From positions 86,381-150,380 of the forward strand of contig NZ_JAKGAS010000009.1 in NCBI RefSeq assembly GCF_021532655.1: 64,000 bases of DNA. Reading direction: 5' to 3'. This document shows positions 19,314 through 27,765 of this stretch, in pieces. Under the pieces are notes generated by a model, which made no database searches, was not told where the DNA came from, and worked only from the letters and a program-made list of their open reading frames with translations. Origin of the DNA: Paraglaciecola algarum (GTDB lineage Bacteria > Pseudomonadota > Gammaproteobacteria > Enterobacterales > Alteromonadaceae). A program made the translations under genes and the position numbers. Every line of letters begins with the position of its first letter. The first letter of the stretch is position 1.

Positions 19314-19337
19314 ATCAGTAGTGAGATCACTGCTGAT
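19314..19337. promoter_or_regulatory. Inverted repeat before manD
   Basis: A 24-base imperfect inverted repeat, from ATCAGTAGTGAG to ATCACTGCTGAT, ends 22 bases before the ManD start codon. It could be an operator (for example a GntR/FadR-type uronate regulator) or a leader hairpin. Its position over the likely transcription start favours an operator. Confidence 0.4.
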
Positions 19338-19359
19338 GTAATAATCTTGGATAGACACA

Positions 19360-20568
19360 ATGATAATCACCTCTGCTCGCGTCATAGTCACTTGCCCTGG
19401 GCGTAACTTTGTCACAGTTAAAATCGAAACAGATCAAGGCTTATATGGTGTGGGAGACGCCACACTAAATGGTAGAGAGCTTTCAGTAGCGAGTTATTTA
19501 AATGACCATATGCTACCGTGTTTAATTGGTCGCGATGCCAGCCAAATTGAAGATATTTGGCAATACTTTTATAAGGGCGCGTACTGGCGCAGAGGCCCAG
19601 TGGGCATGACAGCATTAGCTGGAATTGATATGGCTTTATGGGATATCAAAGCCAAAGCGGCCAACATGCCCCTTTACCAGTTATTAGGTGGTAAAAGCCG
19701 AAATAAAGTCATGGTATATGGTCATGCAAATGGTAAAGGAATTGATGAAACCGTTGATGCTGTGGGTCAATATATCGATTTAGGATATCAGGCCATTCGG
19801 GTGCAATCGGGTGTACCAGGTTTGGACTCTACTTATGGTATATCCAAAAACACTTTATTTTATGAACCAGCCAGCACTGATTTGCCTAAAGAAGATGTGT
19901 GGTCAAGCCATAAATATATGAAATTTATCCCTGAATTGTTTGCCAAAATTCGCGACACCTATGGTTACGATTATCATTTGTTACATGATGCCCATCATAG
20001 ACTTACACCAATTGAAGCGGCTAGAGTCGGAAAAGATTTAGAACCCTATAGATTATTTTGGCTTGAAGATGCCGTCACCGCGGAATTACAAGAAGGCTTT
20101 CGGTTATTAAGACAACATACCACCACGCCAATCGCTGTGGGCGAAGTGTTTAATTCTATTCACGATTGTCAGCAACTCATTACTGAACAACTAATTGACT
20201 ATATTCGCACCACAATAGTCCATGCAGGCGGTATCACTCATCTCAAACAAATTGCTGCCTTGGCCAACCTTTACCACGTGAAAACAGGATTTCATGGTGC
20301 TACTGACTTGTCGCCTATTACCTTAGGCTGTGCGGTGCATTTTGACACTTGGGTGCCAAACTTTGGTATTCAAGAATATATGCAGCACAGCGACCAAACC
20401 AATGAAGTATTCCCCCACGATTATAAATTTGAAGCAGGACACCTCATTGTGGGAGAAAAGCCTGGTCACGGGGTAGACATAGACGAAAACCTAGCGGCAA
20501 AATATCCATATAAAAGAGCCTACCTGCCTGTCAACAGATTAGAAGACGGTACTATGTTTAATTGGTGA
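19360..20568 (+). CDS. manD: D-mannonate dehydratase, enolase superfamily
   Basis: Cytoplasmic enzyme that dehydrates D-mannonate to 2-keto-3-deoxy-D-gluconate. Its 402 residues equal the length of the characterised Novosphingobium ManD, and the key residues fall at identical numbers: Arg147, Tyr159, metal ligands Asp210, Glu236 and Glu262, His212, His312 and the C-terminal Trp402. This is the high-activity ManD pattern rather than the low-activity RspA-like group. It is divergent from the GH67 operon and convergent with the uxuB-lar operon. It provides one exit for mannonate from glucuronate; the LarA/GntK route appears to be a second. Confidence 0.93.
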   Translation: MIITSARVIVTCPGRNFVTVKIETDQGLYGVGDATLNGRELSVASYLNDHMLPCLIGRDASQIEDIWQYFYKGAYWRRGPVGMTALAGIDMALWDIKAKAANMPLYQLLGGKSRNKVMVYGHANGKGIDETVDAVGQYIDLGYQAIRVQSGVPGLDSTYGISKNTLFYEPASTDLPKEDVWSSHKYMKFIPELFAKIRDTYGYDYHLLHDAHHRLTPIEAARVGKDLEPYRLFWLEDAVTAELQEGFRLLRQHTTTPIAVGEVFNSIHDCQQLITEQLIDYIRTTIVHAGGITHLKQIAALANLYHVKTGFHGATDLSPITLGCAVHFDTWVPNFGIQEYMQHSDQTNEVFPHDYKFEAGHLIVGEKPGHGVDIDENLAAKYPYKRAYLPVNRLEDGTMFNW

Positions 20569-20596
20569 CGTGTTTAATTGGTGATAGGCTTTTAAA

Positions 20597-20626
20597 AGGG
20601 GCTAGATGATGCGAGTAAACAGCCCC
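20597..20626 (-). terminator. Terminator of the uxuB-lar operon
   Basis: Read on the minus strand, GGGGCT and AGCCCC form a stem around a 17-base loop and are followed by TTTT, directly after the larB stop codon. ManD transcription converges on the same structure from the other side. Confidence 0.6.
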
Positions 20627-21294
20627 TAGCTAAATTGATTAATAATTTTTATCGCGGCATTCGCTGCGCCAAAACCATTATCAATATTCACAGTCATAAT
20701 ACCTGGAGAACAGGACGCTAATGCACTGTCTAAAGCTGTTTTTCCACCTGCAGACACGCCATAACCGACTGAAGTAGGCACCGCAATAATTGGGGCCCGA
20801 ACGAGGCCTGCTAATACACTAAAAAGTGCCGCTTCCATCCCAGCTAAAGCAATAATTATTTTGTATTGACGAATAGTATCTATTTTATCCATTAAACGCC
20901 AAAGTCCTGCCACACCCACGTCTGAAAATATCGGAGCTTGATAACCACTAAATGCTAACGTACGTTGTGCTTCCTTGGCGATTGCTAAGTCAGATGTACC
21001 AGCGGTAACAATACACACATGTTCACAGGGAGCTAATGAGCCATCAGTAATAGTCAACTCAACATTTAACATGGCGGTTAATGAACTCTTATCATAATCA
21101 AGTTGATCTTGAAGCTCACTGGGTAAAAGCAGCCATTGTTGCTCTGATAAACGGGTTAACAATACCCTATTGCCTTGTTCAAGATTAAAACCAATAATGG
21201 CTTGCAAGTCTTGGTCACTTTTGTGTGAACAAAATATTGCTTCTGCCACACCTGTGCGAGATTGGCGATCTTTATCCCAAATAAAGTTATCCAT
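20626..21294 (-). CDS. larB: LarB, pyridinium-3,5-biscarboxylate synthase
   Basis: LarB carboxylates and hydrolyses nicotinic acid adenine dinucleotide to start the nickel-pincer nucleotide (NPN) cofactor. The protein is about 222 residues and its C-terminal half is PurE/AIR-carboxylase-like (VCIVTAGTSDLAIAKEA, FSDVGVAGLWRL, IIALAGMEAALFSVLAGL, then VPTSVGYG). I chose the ATG at 21294, which overlaps the larE stop as ATGGATAA; a start four codons earlier (21306) is possible. It is the last gene of the operon, so the cofactor pathway (larC, larE, larB) is complete here. Confidence 0.92.
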   Translation of the reverse strand: MDNFIWDKDRQSRTGVAEAIFCSHKSDQDLQAIIGFNLEQGNRVLLTRLSEQQWLLLPSELQDQLDYDKSSLTAMLNVELTITDGSLAPCEHVCIVTAGTSDLAIAKEAQRTLAFSGYQAPIFSDVGVAGLWRLMDKIDTIRQYKIIIALAGMEAALFSVLAGLVRAPIIAVPTSVGYGVSAGGKTALDSALASCSPGIMTVNIDNGFGAANAAIKIINQFS

Positions 21295-22090
21295 GTGTGA
21301 CCCCATTTAAAAATGCCGAACCTTTTTGATAAATTTTTATGCCTGCAAACACTCGACCTTGCTCGGCACAATAATGCGTTAAACTCTCTGATAAAGAATC
21401 AAAGGTTGGGCTTTTAGAGATTTCGTCTAACTCCACCACTATACCTTGGTGAGAAACACGGCAGCGAACATTTTTAAATGTGGGGAAAACTTGGCGAACT
21501 TTTCCTTCAACCGTGTCTATAAATTGCATATCTGTAGTATTAATTTTAATGCCGGTTTCAACTCGACTGGCTAAACATGGTTGAGCAGGTAAAGCATGTA
21601 ATTGGTCTAAACCATAATATTTTGCTAACTGGTATATATCCGTTTTATTGATACCTACTTCTACATAGGGGTGTAACACACTTTGTTCTTTTGCGGCAGC
21701 TAAACCAGGTCGCACATCGCCCAAATCATCAACATTTGTGCCTGAAAAAATAGGGCTAACACTATGCTCAGCCACACGGGTATACAAGTTACTTTTACAA
21801 AAGTAACATCGATTTATTGGGTTATTGATGTAATTCGCATCATCAAACTCTTTGGCATCTATGATAACTAAATCCCAATCGTACGTTTGTGCATATTCTT
21901 TCACTCTAACTAAAGCGTCTTCTGGTACAGCTGGAGAATAGGCATGCACAATTTTGACTTGTCCCTTAGAAAATCGATTAGCAATATAGGCAAGTAACAT
22001 ACTGTCTATGCCGCCACTGACAGCAATAGAGAATTGCTCAAATTGTGTAAGATAAGTAATTAATTTATTGAGTTTTTCTAACTTCATCAT
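21287..22090 (-). CDS. larE: LarE, sulfur insertase, three-cysteine type
   Basis: LarE is an ATP-pyrophosphatase-fold enzyme that converts the pyridinium dicarboxylate to the dithiocarboxylate form of the cofactor. The PP-loop reads AVSGGIDSM (residues 23-31). Cys95 and Cys98 (RCYFCK) with Cys172 (AQPCLAS) form the three-cysteine set that in some LarE proteins holds a [4Fe-4S] cluster and allows catalytic sulfur transfer, unlike the single sacrificial Cys176 of Lactiplantibacillus LarE. The gene overlaps larC by ATGA. Length (267 aa) is normal. Confidence 0.93.
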   Translation of the reverse strand: MMKLEKLNKLITYLTQFEQFSIAVSGGIDSMLLAYIANRFSKGQVKIVHAYSPAVPEDALVRVKEYAQTYDWDLVIIDAKEFDDANYINNPINRCYFCKSNLYTRVAEHSVSPIFSGTNVDDLGDVRPGLAAAKEQSVLHPYVEVGINKTDIYQLAKYYGLDQLHALPAQPCLASRVETGIKINTTDMQFIDTVEGKVRQVFPTFKNVRCRVSHQGIVVELDEISKSPTFDSLSESLTHYCAEQGRVFAGIKIYQKGSAFLNGVTHG

Positions 22091-23433
22091 TTAATATTTT
22101 GATCCAAGCGCTCTACTTGAGCTTTAAGGCCTCGACGTTGATTGAGTGTATCCAAAGATAAAAGTTCATCATGTTCAATCTTTCTGGTTAGAAAGCCATT
22201 AGGCCGGGAAACTTGTTTGTACGCAACACCCTGTGTTTCATTATGCTCACGAACCAAATAAGCCCGCGTCTCAAACCGATAACGCAAACCAATAGTGGTT
22301 GTTTGATTAAAACACGTGGCAATCACATCTTGATAATGTTCACTTGATGCTAACAAACGCACAGATTCTACCGAACGATTCTTTTTACCGCGAGCGGTTT
22401 GTGCAATCACATCCACTACCCCAACTTGCTCTCTTATGCGCTCCAATGATAAGCCTAACTCTTCACCTGTCATATCATCTATATCAAATTCGATGATAAC
22501 TATCATCCCCTGTAGAGAGCCTTGAAAGGCATTATCTTCGGTATTTTTAGCGAAATTTAAAGCCCGTAATATATTAGGCATGTTTGGAAATACCTTGGTA
22601 CCCAAACCATACCCAGTAGACATTAAACGCCCCTGGGGCTGTTTTATTAACAAATTTTTATCTTTTAAATAGCGTAAAATCGCCGCACCTGTCGGTGTAA
22701 TGCGCTCACCAGCAATATCATCGTCAAAGAACTCAAAACCGATTAAGATCTCAGCTGTAGCGGGTGCTGGAACGGGGATAAATCCATGTTGGGTATTGAT
22801 TAGTCCTTTACCTAACGGCAACTTAGAAATACTCCAAGAACAAGCAGATAAAGCATCAAGTATCACTGCCGCTGCCACCACGTCCATTAAAGAATCCCAA
22901 TCAGCCAATTCATGAAAATGTACATCATCTAAAGTTTTGTTATGAATTTTTGCTTCTGCAACAGCGATTATGCTTAGCAGTTCTACGGCTACTGCAGCCA
23001 CATTTTTAGGTAAATTAGCAGAGCTTAATAATTGACATAAATACCGATAAGTCGTTTTGTGGCTATGCTCATTATTGTGATTATGAGGTTGGTCTGTAGC
23101 ACTATGCTCGTAATGATGATGGTGATGATGCTCATGAGTATTATCATTATGAGAGTGATGATTTTGACTGCTAGAGTTGTTATGGGCGTGTTCTTTGACC
23201 TCGCCCGAATTATTCGCTAATTTAAGTGAAAACTTAAGACCGCTAATACCTAAATTTAGGCCTTTGCATAGCTCAGCTTTACCTGTACTTGTCGGTATAA
23301 CTTGTTCGATCGCATTAAACACATCTAGTTTTAATGGCTCAAACGTATCTAACATTGCGCCAATAAACATATCGCCTGCGATCCCGCCAACTATGTCTAA
23401 ATGTATATGTGAGTTATCTGTCATCTTTGTCAT
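22087..23433 (-). CDS. larC: LarC, nickel insertase of the NPN cofactor
   Basis: LarC inserts nickel into the pincer nucleotide in a CTP-dependent reaction. Here it is one uninterrupted frame of 448 residues, whereas the Lactiplantibacillus gene needs a programmed frameshift. The N-terminus has the family motif HLDIVGGIAGDMFIGAMLD. An internal segment at about residues 82-128 is extremely rich in histidine and asparagine, including six consecutive His, a probable nickel store or delivery loop. The conserved C-terminal half contains EFDIDDMTGEELG. An AGGTG lies 8 bases before the ATG. It follows larA by 41 bases. Confidence 0.93.
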   Translation of the reverse strand: MTKMTDNSHIHLDIVGGIAGDMFIGAMLDTFEPLKLDVFNAIEQVIPTSTGKAELCKGLNLGISGLKFSLKLANNSGEVKEHAHNNSSSQNHHSHNDNTHEHHHHHHYEHSATDQPHNHNNEHSHKTTYRYLCQLLSSANLPKNVAAVAVELLSIIAVAEAKIHNKTLDDVHFHELADWDSLMDVVAAAVILDALSACSWSISKLPLGKGLINTQHGFIPVPAPATAEILIGFEFFDDDIAGERITPTGAAILRYLKDKNLLIKQPQGRLMSTGYGLGTKVFPNMPNILRALNFAKNTEDNAFQGSLQGMIVIIEFDIDDMTGEELGLSLERIREQVGVVDVIAQTARGKKNRSVESVRLLASSEHYQDVIATCFNQTTTIGLRYRFETRAYLVREHNETQGVAYKQVSRPNGFLTRKIEHDELLSLDTLNQRRGLKAQVERLDQNIK

Positions 23434-23474
23434 AAAAGTACACCTAGGCTGGGGATTGGCTATGTGTTTATAGC

Positions 23475-24761
23475 CTATTGATTAAAATTCTCTGCGGTTG
23501 CCCATAGCCCTAAAGCGGGATTACTCACATAAAAAACTTCTTCGCCATCGTCCAAAGTGTTCCAACCATTGGTTAACTTTTCTAACGGATAACGTTTTAC
23601 CATTTCATCATAATGACAATATTGGTAATTAACTGACTCAACTTCTTCTTTAGTTAAACCATCACTAGGGCAATAGGTTACTTTAAAACGATCATTAGTT
23701 GTACCATGGATCAAATGAGCTGCGGCAGATAAATTACTGGCTAATTCTGGATTATCCCTCACCGCGGCTAAAGTTTCATCCGTTGTTTTATATCCATAGG
23801 TACGAATGAGTTTATCTATTGCCATATCCTCACCAAATCTATGTAAACCTGGTGCTAATACAATAAGTTCTCCATCATCGGCCATGGCCATACGTGTGCG
23901 ATAGATAGATTTGTTACCTAACCAAGTAGTTTTAAACTCTGCTGGCTCTAAATATACAATGGCTTTTTTGATAGGTTTATCGAGTAAGTTCAAGTTTAAC
24001 TGCTGACTTAATTCACAAGCTGCTTCGTAAGTTTCATCTTGATTGCCACAATACACACCTTGTAACGCCAGTTTGTTTTGTTTTTTACCCAATACAGTCA
24101 AGATATATTCAATAGGTAAATCTCTCAAAAACTCATCGAAACCTTGGTTTAAAGCTTTTCTGACCGGGGTATAGGTACGTCCCATTATACGCTCCATGCC
24201 ATATACCGCACCTAAATAATGAGATTTATGTATAGTGTCTTCACCACCCACCCCCACTAAAATATTTTTGGTGTAATTAGCCATGCCGATAACTTCATGC
24301 GGTACGATTTGCCCCACAGAAATGATTAGCTCCCAAGACTTATCTAACAGCAGCTTATTAACGCCAATTTGCATAGTACAATCTAGCTTGTTTTCTGATA
24401 ATTCAGCCATTCTCTGACTGCTTATCTCACCTAACACTTCTACATCTGTCCGCCAAAAGTGGGGGAGAAAGCGATCTTTGGGAATATCATCGCCAAACAT
24501 GCTGTCAATTTCACCATGTGACATAGGTTCATGTGTGCCTAGAGCCGGTAAAAAGAAGACATCAGCCTGGTCTTTTAGTTGATGATAAATATAAGCAGAA
24601 ATAAAACCAGCCTTCGAATAAAAGCGGGTGATGTCTGGTGGTAATATCAGAATTTTTTTAGCATTTTTGGCTTTTTGAGCAATAAAATCATCTATGATAG
24701 ATTTTAAACCCTCGTCAGAAATCGTTTTATCGGTATCTACATGATGAATAGGATAAGTCAT
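23475..24761 (-). CDS. LarA-family Ni-dependent 2-hydroxyacid racemase/epimerase
   Basis: A nickel-pincer enzyme (428 aa). Residues equivalent to those of Lactiplantibacillus LarA are present at conserved spacing: His155 (VPHEV), Lys165 ten residues later (NYTK, the NPN attachment lysine) and His181 a further 16 on (KSHYLG, the nickel ligand). The substrate-site blocks PPDITRF and ALGTHEP are also kept. The surrounding GGAK of lactate racemase is replaced by MANYTK, so this is a different subgroup. Lactate racemisation is unlikely here: the gene is translationally coupled to gntK (TAATG) and follows uxuB. A D-gluconate/D-mannonate 2-epimerase, an activity known in the LarA superfamily (GntE), fits both neighbours. 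The substrate is inference. Confidence 0.85.
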   Translation of the reverse strand: MTYPIHHVDTDKTISDEGLKSIIDDFIAQKAKNAKKILILPPDITRFYSKAGFISAYIYHQLKDQADVFFLPALGTHEPMSHGEIDSMFGDDIPKDRFLPHFWRTDVEVLGEISSQRMAELSENKLDCTMQIGVNKLLLDKSWELIISVGQIVPHEVIGMANYTKNILVGVGGEDTIHKSHYLGAVYGMERIMGRTYTPVRKALNQGFDEFLRDLPIEYILTVLGKKQNKLALQGVYCGNQDETYEAACELSQQLNLNLLDKPIKKAIVYLEPAEFKTTWLGNKSIYRTRMAMADDGELIVLAPGLHRFGEDMAIDKLIRTYGYKTTDETLAAVRDNPELASNLSAAAHLIHGTTNDRFKVTYCPSDGLTKEEVESVNYQYCHYDEMVKRYPLEKLTNGWNTLDDGEEVFYVSNPALGLWATAENFNQ

Positions 24762-25243
24762 TATTTAATTGCCTCTAATATTTGGGAGAGCATCACATCT
24801 AACGTATTGTCTAGTGATATTGTAATCGCATCTTTGGGCTCTTCTAATGTCGCCAATTGACTGGCTAATAAGGTGTCTGGCATAAAATGGTTATCTCTAC
24901 TTTTTAAACGAGAAGCCAGTAGTGCTTGTTCGCCTTTCAAATAAATAAACCTTACTGTATCTGAAGTGGTTGATTGTAAAATGTTTCTGTAACTCTGCTT
25001 TAAAGCAGAACAAGCCAACACAGCACCACCACTCGCTTCCCAATCAGTGATCTTATTTGCTAACAAGGTTAACCAAGGTTTGCGATCATCATCTGTTAAT
25101 GGAATACCACTGGCCATTTTTTTAACACTTTCAGGGAAATGAAAATCGTCAGCGTCATAAAACGGTAAAGATAATTGTTTTGATAGTAGGTCACCTATAG
25201 TCGACTTACCACAACCACTTACTCCCATCACTATATAAATCAT
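24761..25243 (-). CDS. gntK: Gluconokinase
   Basis: Phosphorylates D-gluconate to 6-phosphogluconate, which enters the Entner-Doudoroff or pentose-phosphate route. The P-loop is MGVSGCGKST, followed by the family's FYDADDFHFPESVKKMASGIPLTDDDRKPW blocks (given here only as a landmark around residues 30-60) and ACSALKQSYR. About 160 residues when started at the ATG at 25243; a longer frame to 25285 would add 14 residues before a typical MIYIVMGVSG start and is less likely. The stop overlaps the LarA-family start by one base. Confidence 0.93.
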   Translation of the reverse strand: MIYIVMGVSGCGKSTIGDLLSKQLSLPFYDADDFHFPESVKKMASGIPLTDDDRKPWLTLLANKITDWEASGGAVLACSALKQSYRNILQSTTSDTVRFIYLKGEQALLASRLKSRDNHFMPDTLLASQLATLEEPKDAITISLDNTLDVMLSQILEAIK

Positions 25244-25329
25244 ATAACTACTCTTTAAAAAGTCAGAAAACGGATACAAACCCATTTAACTTAAAAACAC
25301 TAAGGCAAAATATTGCTAAATACATTAAA

Positions 25330-26787
25330 TTAATAAACAGCAATATCACTATTATATCTTTTGCAAACACTACTGATAAACAACTCATTGTTTTGCAATG
25401 AAGTGGGAATTATCCCTGAAATGGTCATAAATTTTTCAATATTTAATTCAGTGTTATTACCATTTTCATGGAAAGTATTTTTAAAATCCCCCGCTCGTGG
25501 GTCATGTATTTCAATGTTATTAGTAAGACAATGCTCAATAAAACGTAGCCAAGCGGCTACCACAACAACTAAAGAATTCACTTTGCGCCCAGCACTCATA
25601 TTTTCTGCAAGGGGGGCTAAAACACGTACCGGTATTTTAATAGAACCATCACAGGCAATTTGCCTTAGCGCATGTTTGATTTTTGGGTTTTCAAACCTAG
25701 CAATAATATCCCGAGAATATTGATACAAATCTAACCCATCTACCGATTCCAGTGTAGGGAGCACCTCATTGTCTATGAGATTAAGTAGGAATGCCTTAAT
25801 GTCTGGATCTGAAATGGCTTCATACACAGTATCGTAACCGCGCAAAATACCTATGTAAGCCAAAGCTGAATGCATGCCATTTAATATTCTTAATTTAGCA
25901 TTTTCAAATACTTCAACATTATCCGTAAAAATGACGCCCACTTCTTCCCATTTGGGACGTTCGAAGTCGCAGCTTTCAATAACCCATTGGGAAAATTGCT
26001 CTCGTTGCACGGGTGCATTGTCAACATAACCAAGGTTATCTTTAATCAGATCAATGGTACTTTTCTCAGTTCTAGGCGTAATACAATCAACCATAGTATT
26101 GGGGAAATGTGTATTAAGTCCGATCCATTTTGCTAGGTCTGGAGATATGATTTGGGCAAATTGTAAAACCGCGGACTTAAGTTTTTCACCATTGTTGGGT
26201 AAATTATCACAAGCAATCACATTAAAACTTGCAACGCCTTTTTGAAAACGATTGTTTAACCCAGCAACCAACAAACCTATTGCAGTACGAGGCTGATTAA
26301 TATTCGCTAAATCATGGACAATATCAGCTGAAGTCTCATCTAATAAACCATCGCCATTTAAGCAATATCCTTTCTCGGTAACTGTTAATGATACAATTTT
26401 TGTGCTGCCATTAAGCAATCTTTCCAGCACTTTTTCTAATTGAGTTTTGACCACTAACACTTCTTTTAGGCCGCCCACAACTTGAAAACTATTTTCAACA
26501 TCTAATATGGCTGAAGTATATAAACAATCTTGCTCTTGTAATTGCGATTGCAAGGTTTCATTGCTAAAACTTACCCCACAAATACCCCAATTGCCGCCAC
26601 CTAGTTTATTCAATAATTGTTCGGTAAACATGGCCTGATGAGAACGATGGAAAGCCCCCAACCCCAGATGCACAATACCGATACCAAGATCATTACGGTT
26701 ATATTTAGGCAGAACACAATCTACATTTTCATCGACTAAAATCGAAGATAGTGTGTTTTGCTCAAGTTTTTTTATGCCTTGATACAT
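25330..26787 (-). CDS. uxuB: D-mannonate oxidoreductase (fructuronate reductase)
   Basis: A member of the long-chain mannitol dehydrogenase family (485 aa), predicted to reduce D-fructuronate to D-mannonate with NADH. It has the N-terminal nucleotide motif GIVHLGLGAFHRSHQA and the catalytic signature with Lys, then Asn five and His eight residues later (KLRILNGMH), as in mannitol dehydrogenase K295/N300/H303. A GGA lies 9 bases before the ATG. It heads the operon; no uxaC (glucuronate isomerase) is in the window. Mannitol or tagaturonate oxidoreductase are alternatives, but the gluconate/mannonate neighbours favour UxuB. Confidence 0.87.
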   Translation of the reverse strand: MYQGIKKLEQNTLSSILVDENVDCVLPKYNRNDLGIGIVHLGLGAFHRSHQAMFTEQLLNKLGGGNWGICGVSFSNETLQSQLQEQDCLYTSAILDVENSFQVVGGLKEVLVVKTQLEKVLERLLNGSTKIVSLTVTEKGYCLNGDGLLDETSADIVHDLANINQPRTAIGLLVAGLNNRFQKGVASFNVIACDNLPNNGEKLKSAVLQFAQIISPDLAKWIGLNTHFPNTMVDCITPRTEKSTIDLIKDNLGYVDNAPVQREQFSQWVIESCDFERPKWEEVGVIFTDNVEVFENAKLRILNGMHSALAYIGILRGYDTVYEAISDPDIKAFLLNLIDNEVLPTLESVDGLDLYQYSRDIIARFENPKIKHALRQIACDGSIKIPVRVLAPLAENMSAGRKVNSLVVVVAAWLRFIEHCLTNNIEIHDPRAGDFKNTFHENGNNTELNIEKFMTISGIIPTSLQNNELFISSVCKRYNSDIAVY

Positions 26788-26922
26788 CTTGCTATTCCAT
26801 CCAACTTTTAATTACACAGTAACATTTGTGTTGCATTATATAGGATCCAACCAAAATATAAAGCGGCCTGACCAATATTTTCAGCATCTAACTTAACCCC
26901 AATACATTTTCTAATGCACACA

Positions 26923-26949
26923 AAAAAGCCCAATAAAAATTGGGCTTTA
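26923..26949 (-). terminator. Terminator of the DUF1080 gene
   Basis: Read on the minus strand, AAAGCCCAAT and ATTGGGCTTT form a stem followed by a T run, 26 bases after the stop codon. It separates the agar locus from the uxuB-lar operon. Confidence 0.85.
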
Positions 26950-26974
26950 AAACGACTAACTCTTTGTTAACAAC

Positions 26975-27673
26975 TTAATCCAGTTCAGTAATAAATACAT
27001 TTCTAAATCGCACAACATTATCGGTTTTACCTGTTTTGCGAAGTTTTTCACTACCGTGATGCTGCAAACCAATAAATCCTTCTTTTAACTTATTGTCTAA
27101 CACGTGTGTAGTTAATACGCCATTTACGAAAATTTTAATTTCGTTATCAATACATTCAATACGGTAACTGTTCCACTCTAAATGTTTATAGGCATTAGCC
27201 ATTTCTGGTGTCCAGGCTGAAAAGAAGTTTTTTTCAAAATCTTCATCTAAATCAGAGCGAGTTTCATGTACTGGATGTAACCATTGACGACCTCCTTGAT
27301 GGTACAAGCCGCCACTCCACTTACGTTTACTTGGATCAACTTCAGCTTGATATCCCGCAGCATAAGTACCTTTTTTACCTTCGAACGCTTGACCTCTGAA
27401 CATAAAGCCTGAATTACTATACTCAGTTACATCCGGCATAATTATTTCGCCAGTAAGAATAAAGTTTTTATAACTCTTTTTAGTGGTAAAAAACCAATTA
27501 CCCGTTGAATTCAATACAAGTTCGTCCCCTACCATTTCGGCTGTTCCGAATTCGTAAATATTGGAAAACTGCGATAAGTCTTTATCTAATAATGCTTTGG
27601 GGGTTGGTTTTCCATTGATAGCACAGCTCATTAAAATTCCGGCTACCACTAAAATACTAAGAACTGATTTCAT
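26975..27673 (-). CDS. DUF1080 (3-keto-disaccharide hydrolase-like) lipoprotein
   Basis: A 232-residue lipoprotein. The signal peptide ends in a lipobox (GILMSC, Cys17). The rest is a concanavalin-like DUF1080 beta-sandwich with the landmarks NFILTGEI, SNSGFMFRGQ, YQAEVDPS and EWNSYRIE. Family members are linked to hydrolysis of 3-keto-glycosides in oxidative carbohydrate routes. Here it stands beside an AraC regulator and an agar-type locus that also contains a ThuA-like protein, a common partner of DUF1080. It probably acts in the periplasm on a modified galactan fragment; the exact reaction is not known. Confidence 0.8.
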   Translation of the reverse strand: MKSVLSILVVAGILMSCAINGKPTPKALLDKDLSQFSNIYEFGTAEMVGDELVLNSTGNWFFTTKKSYKNFILTGEIIMPDVTEYSNSGFMFRGQAFEGKKGTYAAGYQAEVDPSKRKWSGGLYHQGGRQWLHPVHETRSDLDEDFEKNFFSAWTPEMANAYKHLEWNSYRIECIDNEIKIFVNGVLTTHVLDNKLKEGFIGLQHHGSEKLRKTGKTDNVVRFRNVFITELD

Positions 27674-27765
27674 TACATGTCCATTATTTATTAAGTGATG
27701 ATTTTAGAAATACTAGATTACCTAGTTTTACACATAAAAAGAAGTCAGGCCAGTGTAAATTTTGG

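Noticed and set aside
23054..23261. Plus-strand frames opposite the LarC histidine region and similar long opposite-strand frames throughout
   Set aside because: They lie wholly inside well-supported genes, lack ribosome sites and have no recognisable protein features; the real frames carry the conserved motifs.
26790..26830. Half-match to the TGTTACCGGTAACA operator before uxuB (TGTTACTGTGTAAT on the minus strand)
   Set aside because: Only one arm fits; the other has several mismatches, so I do not call it an operator.
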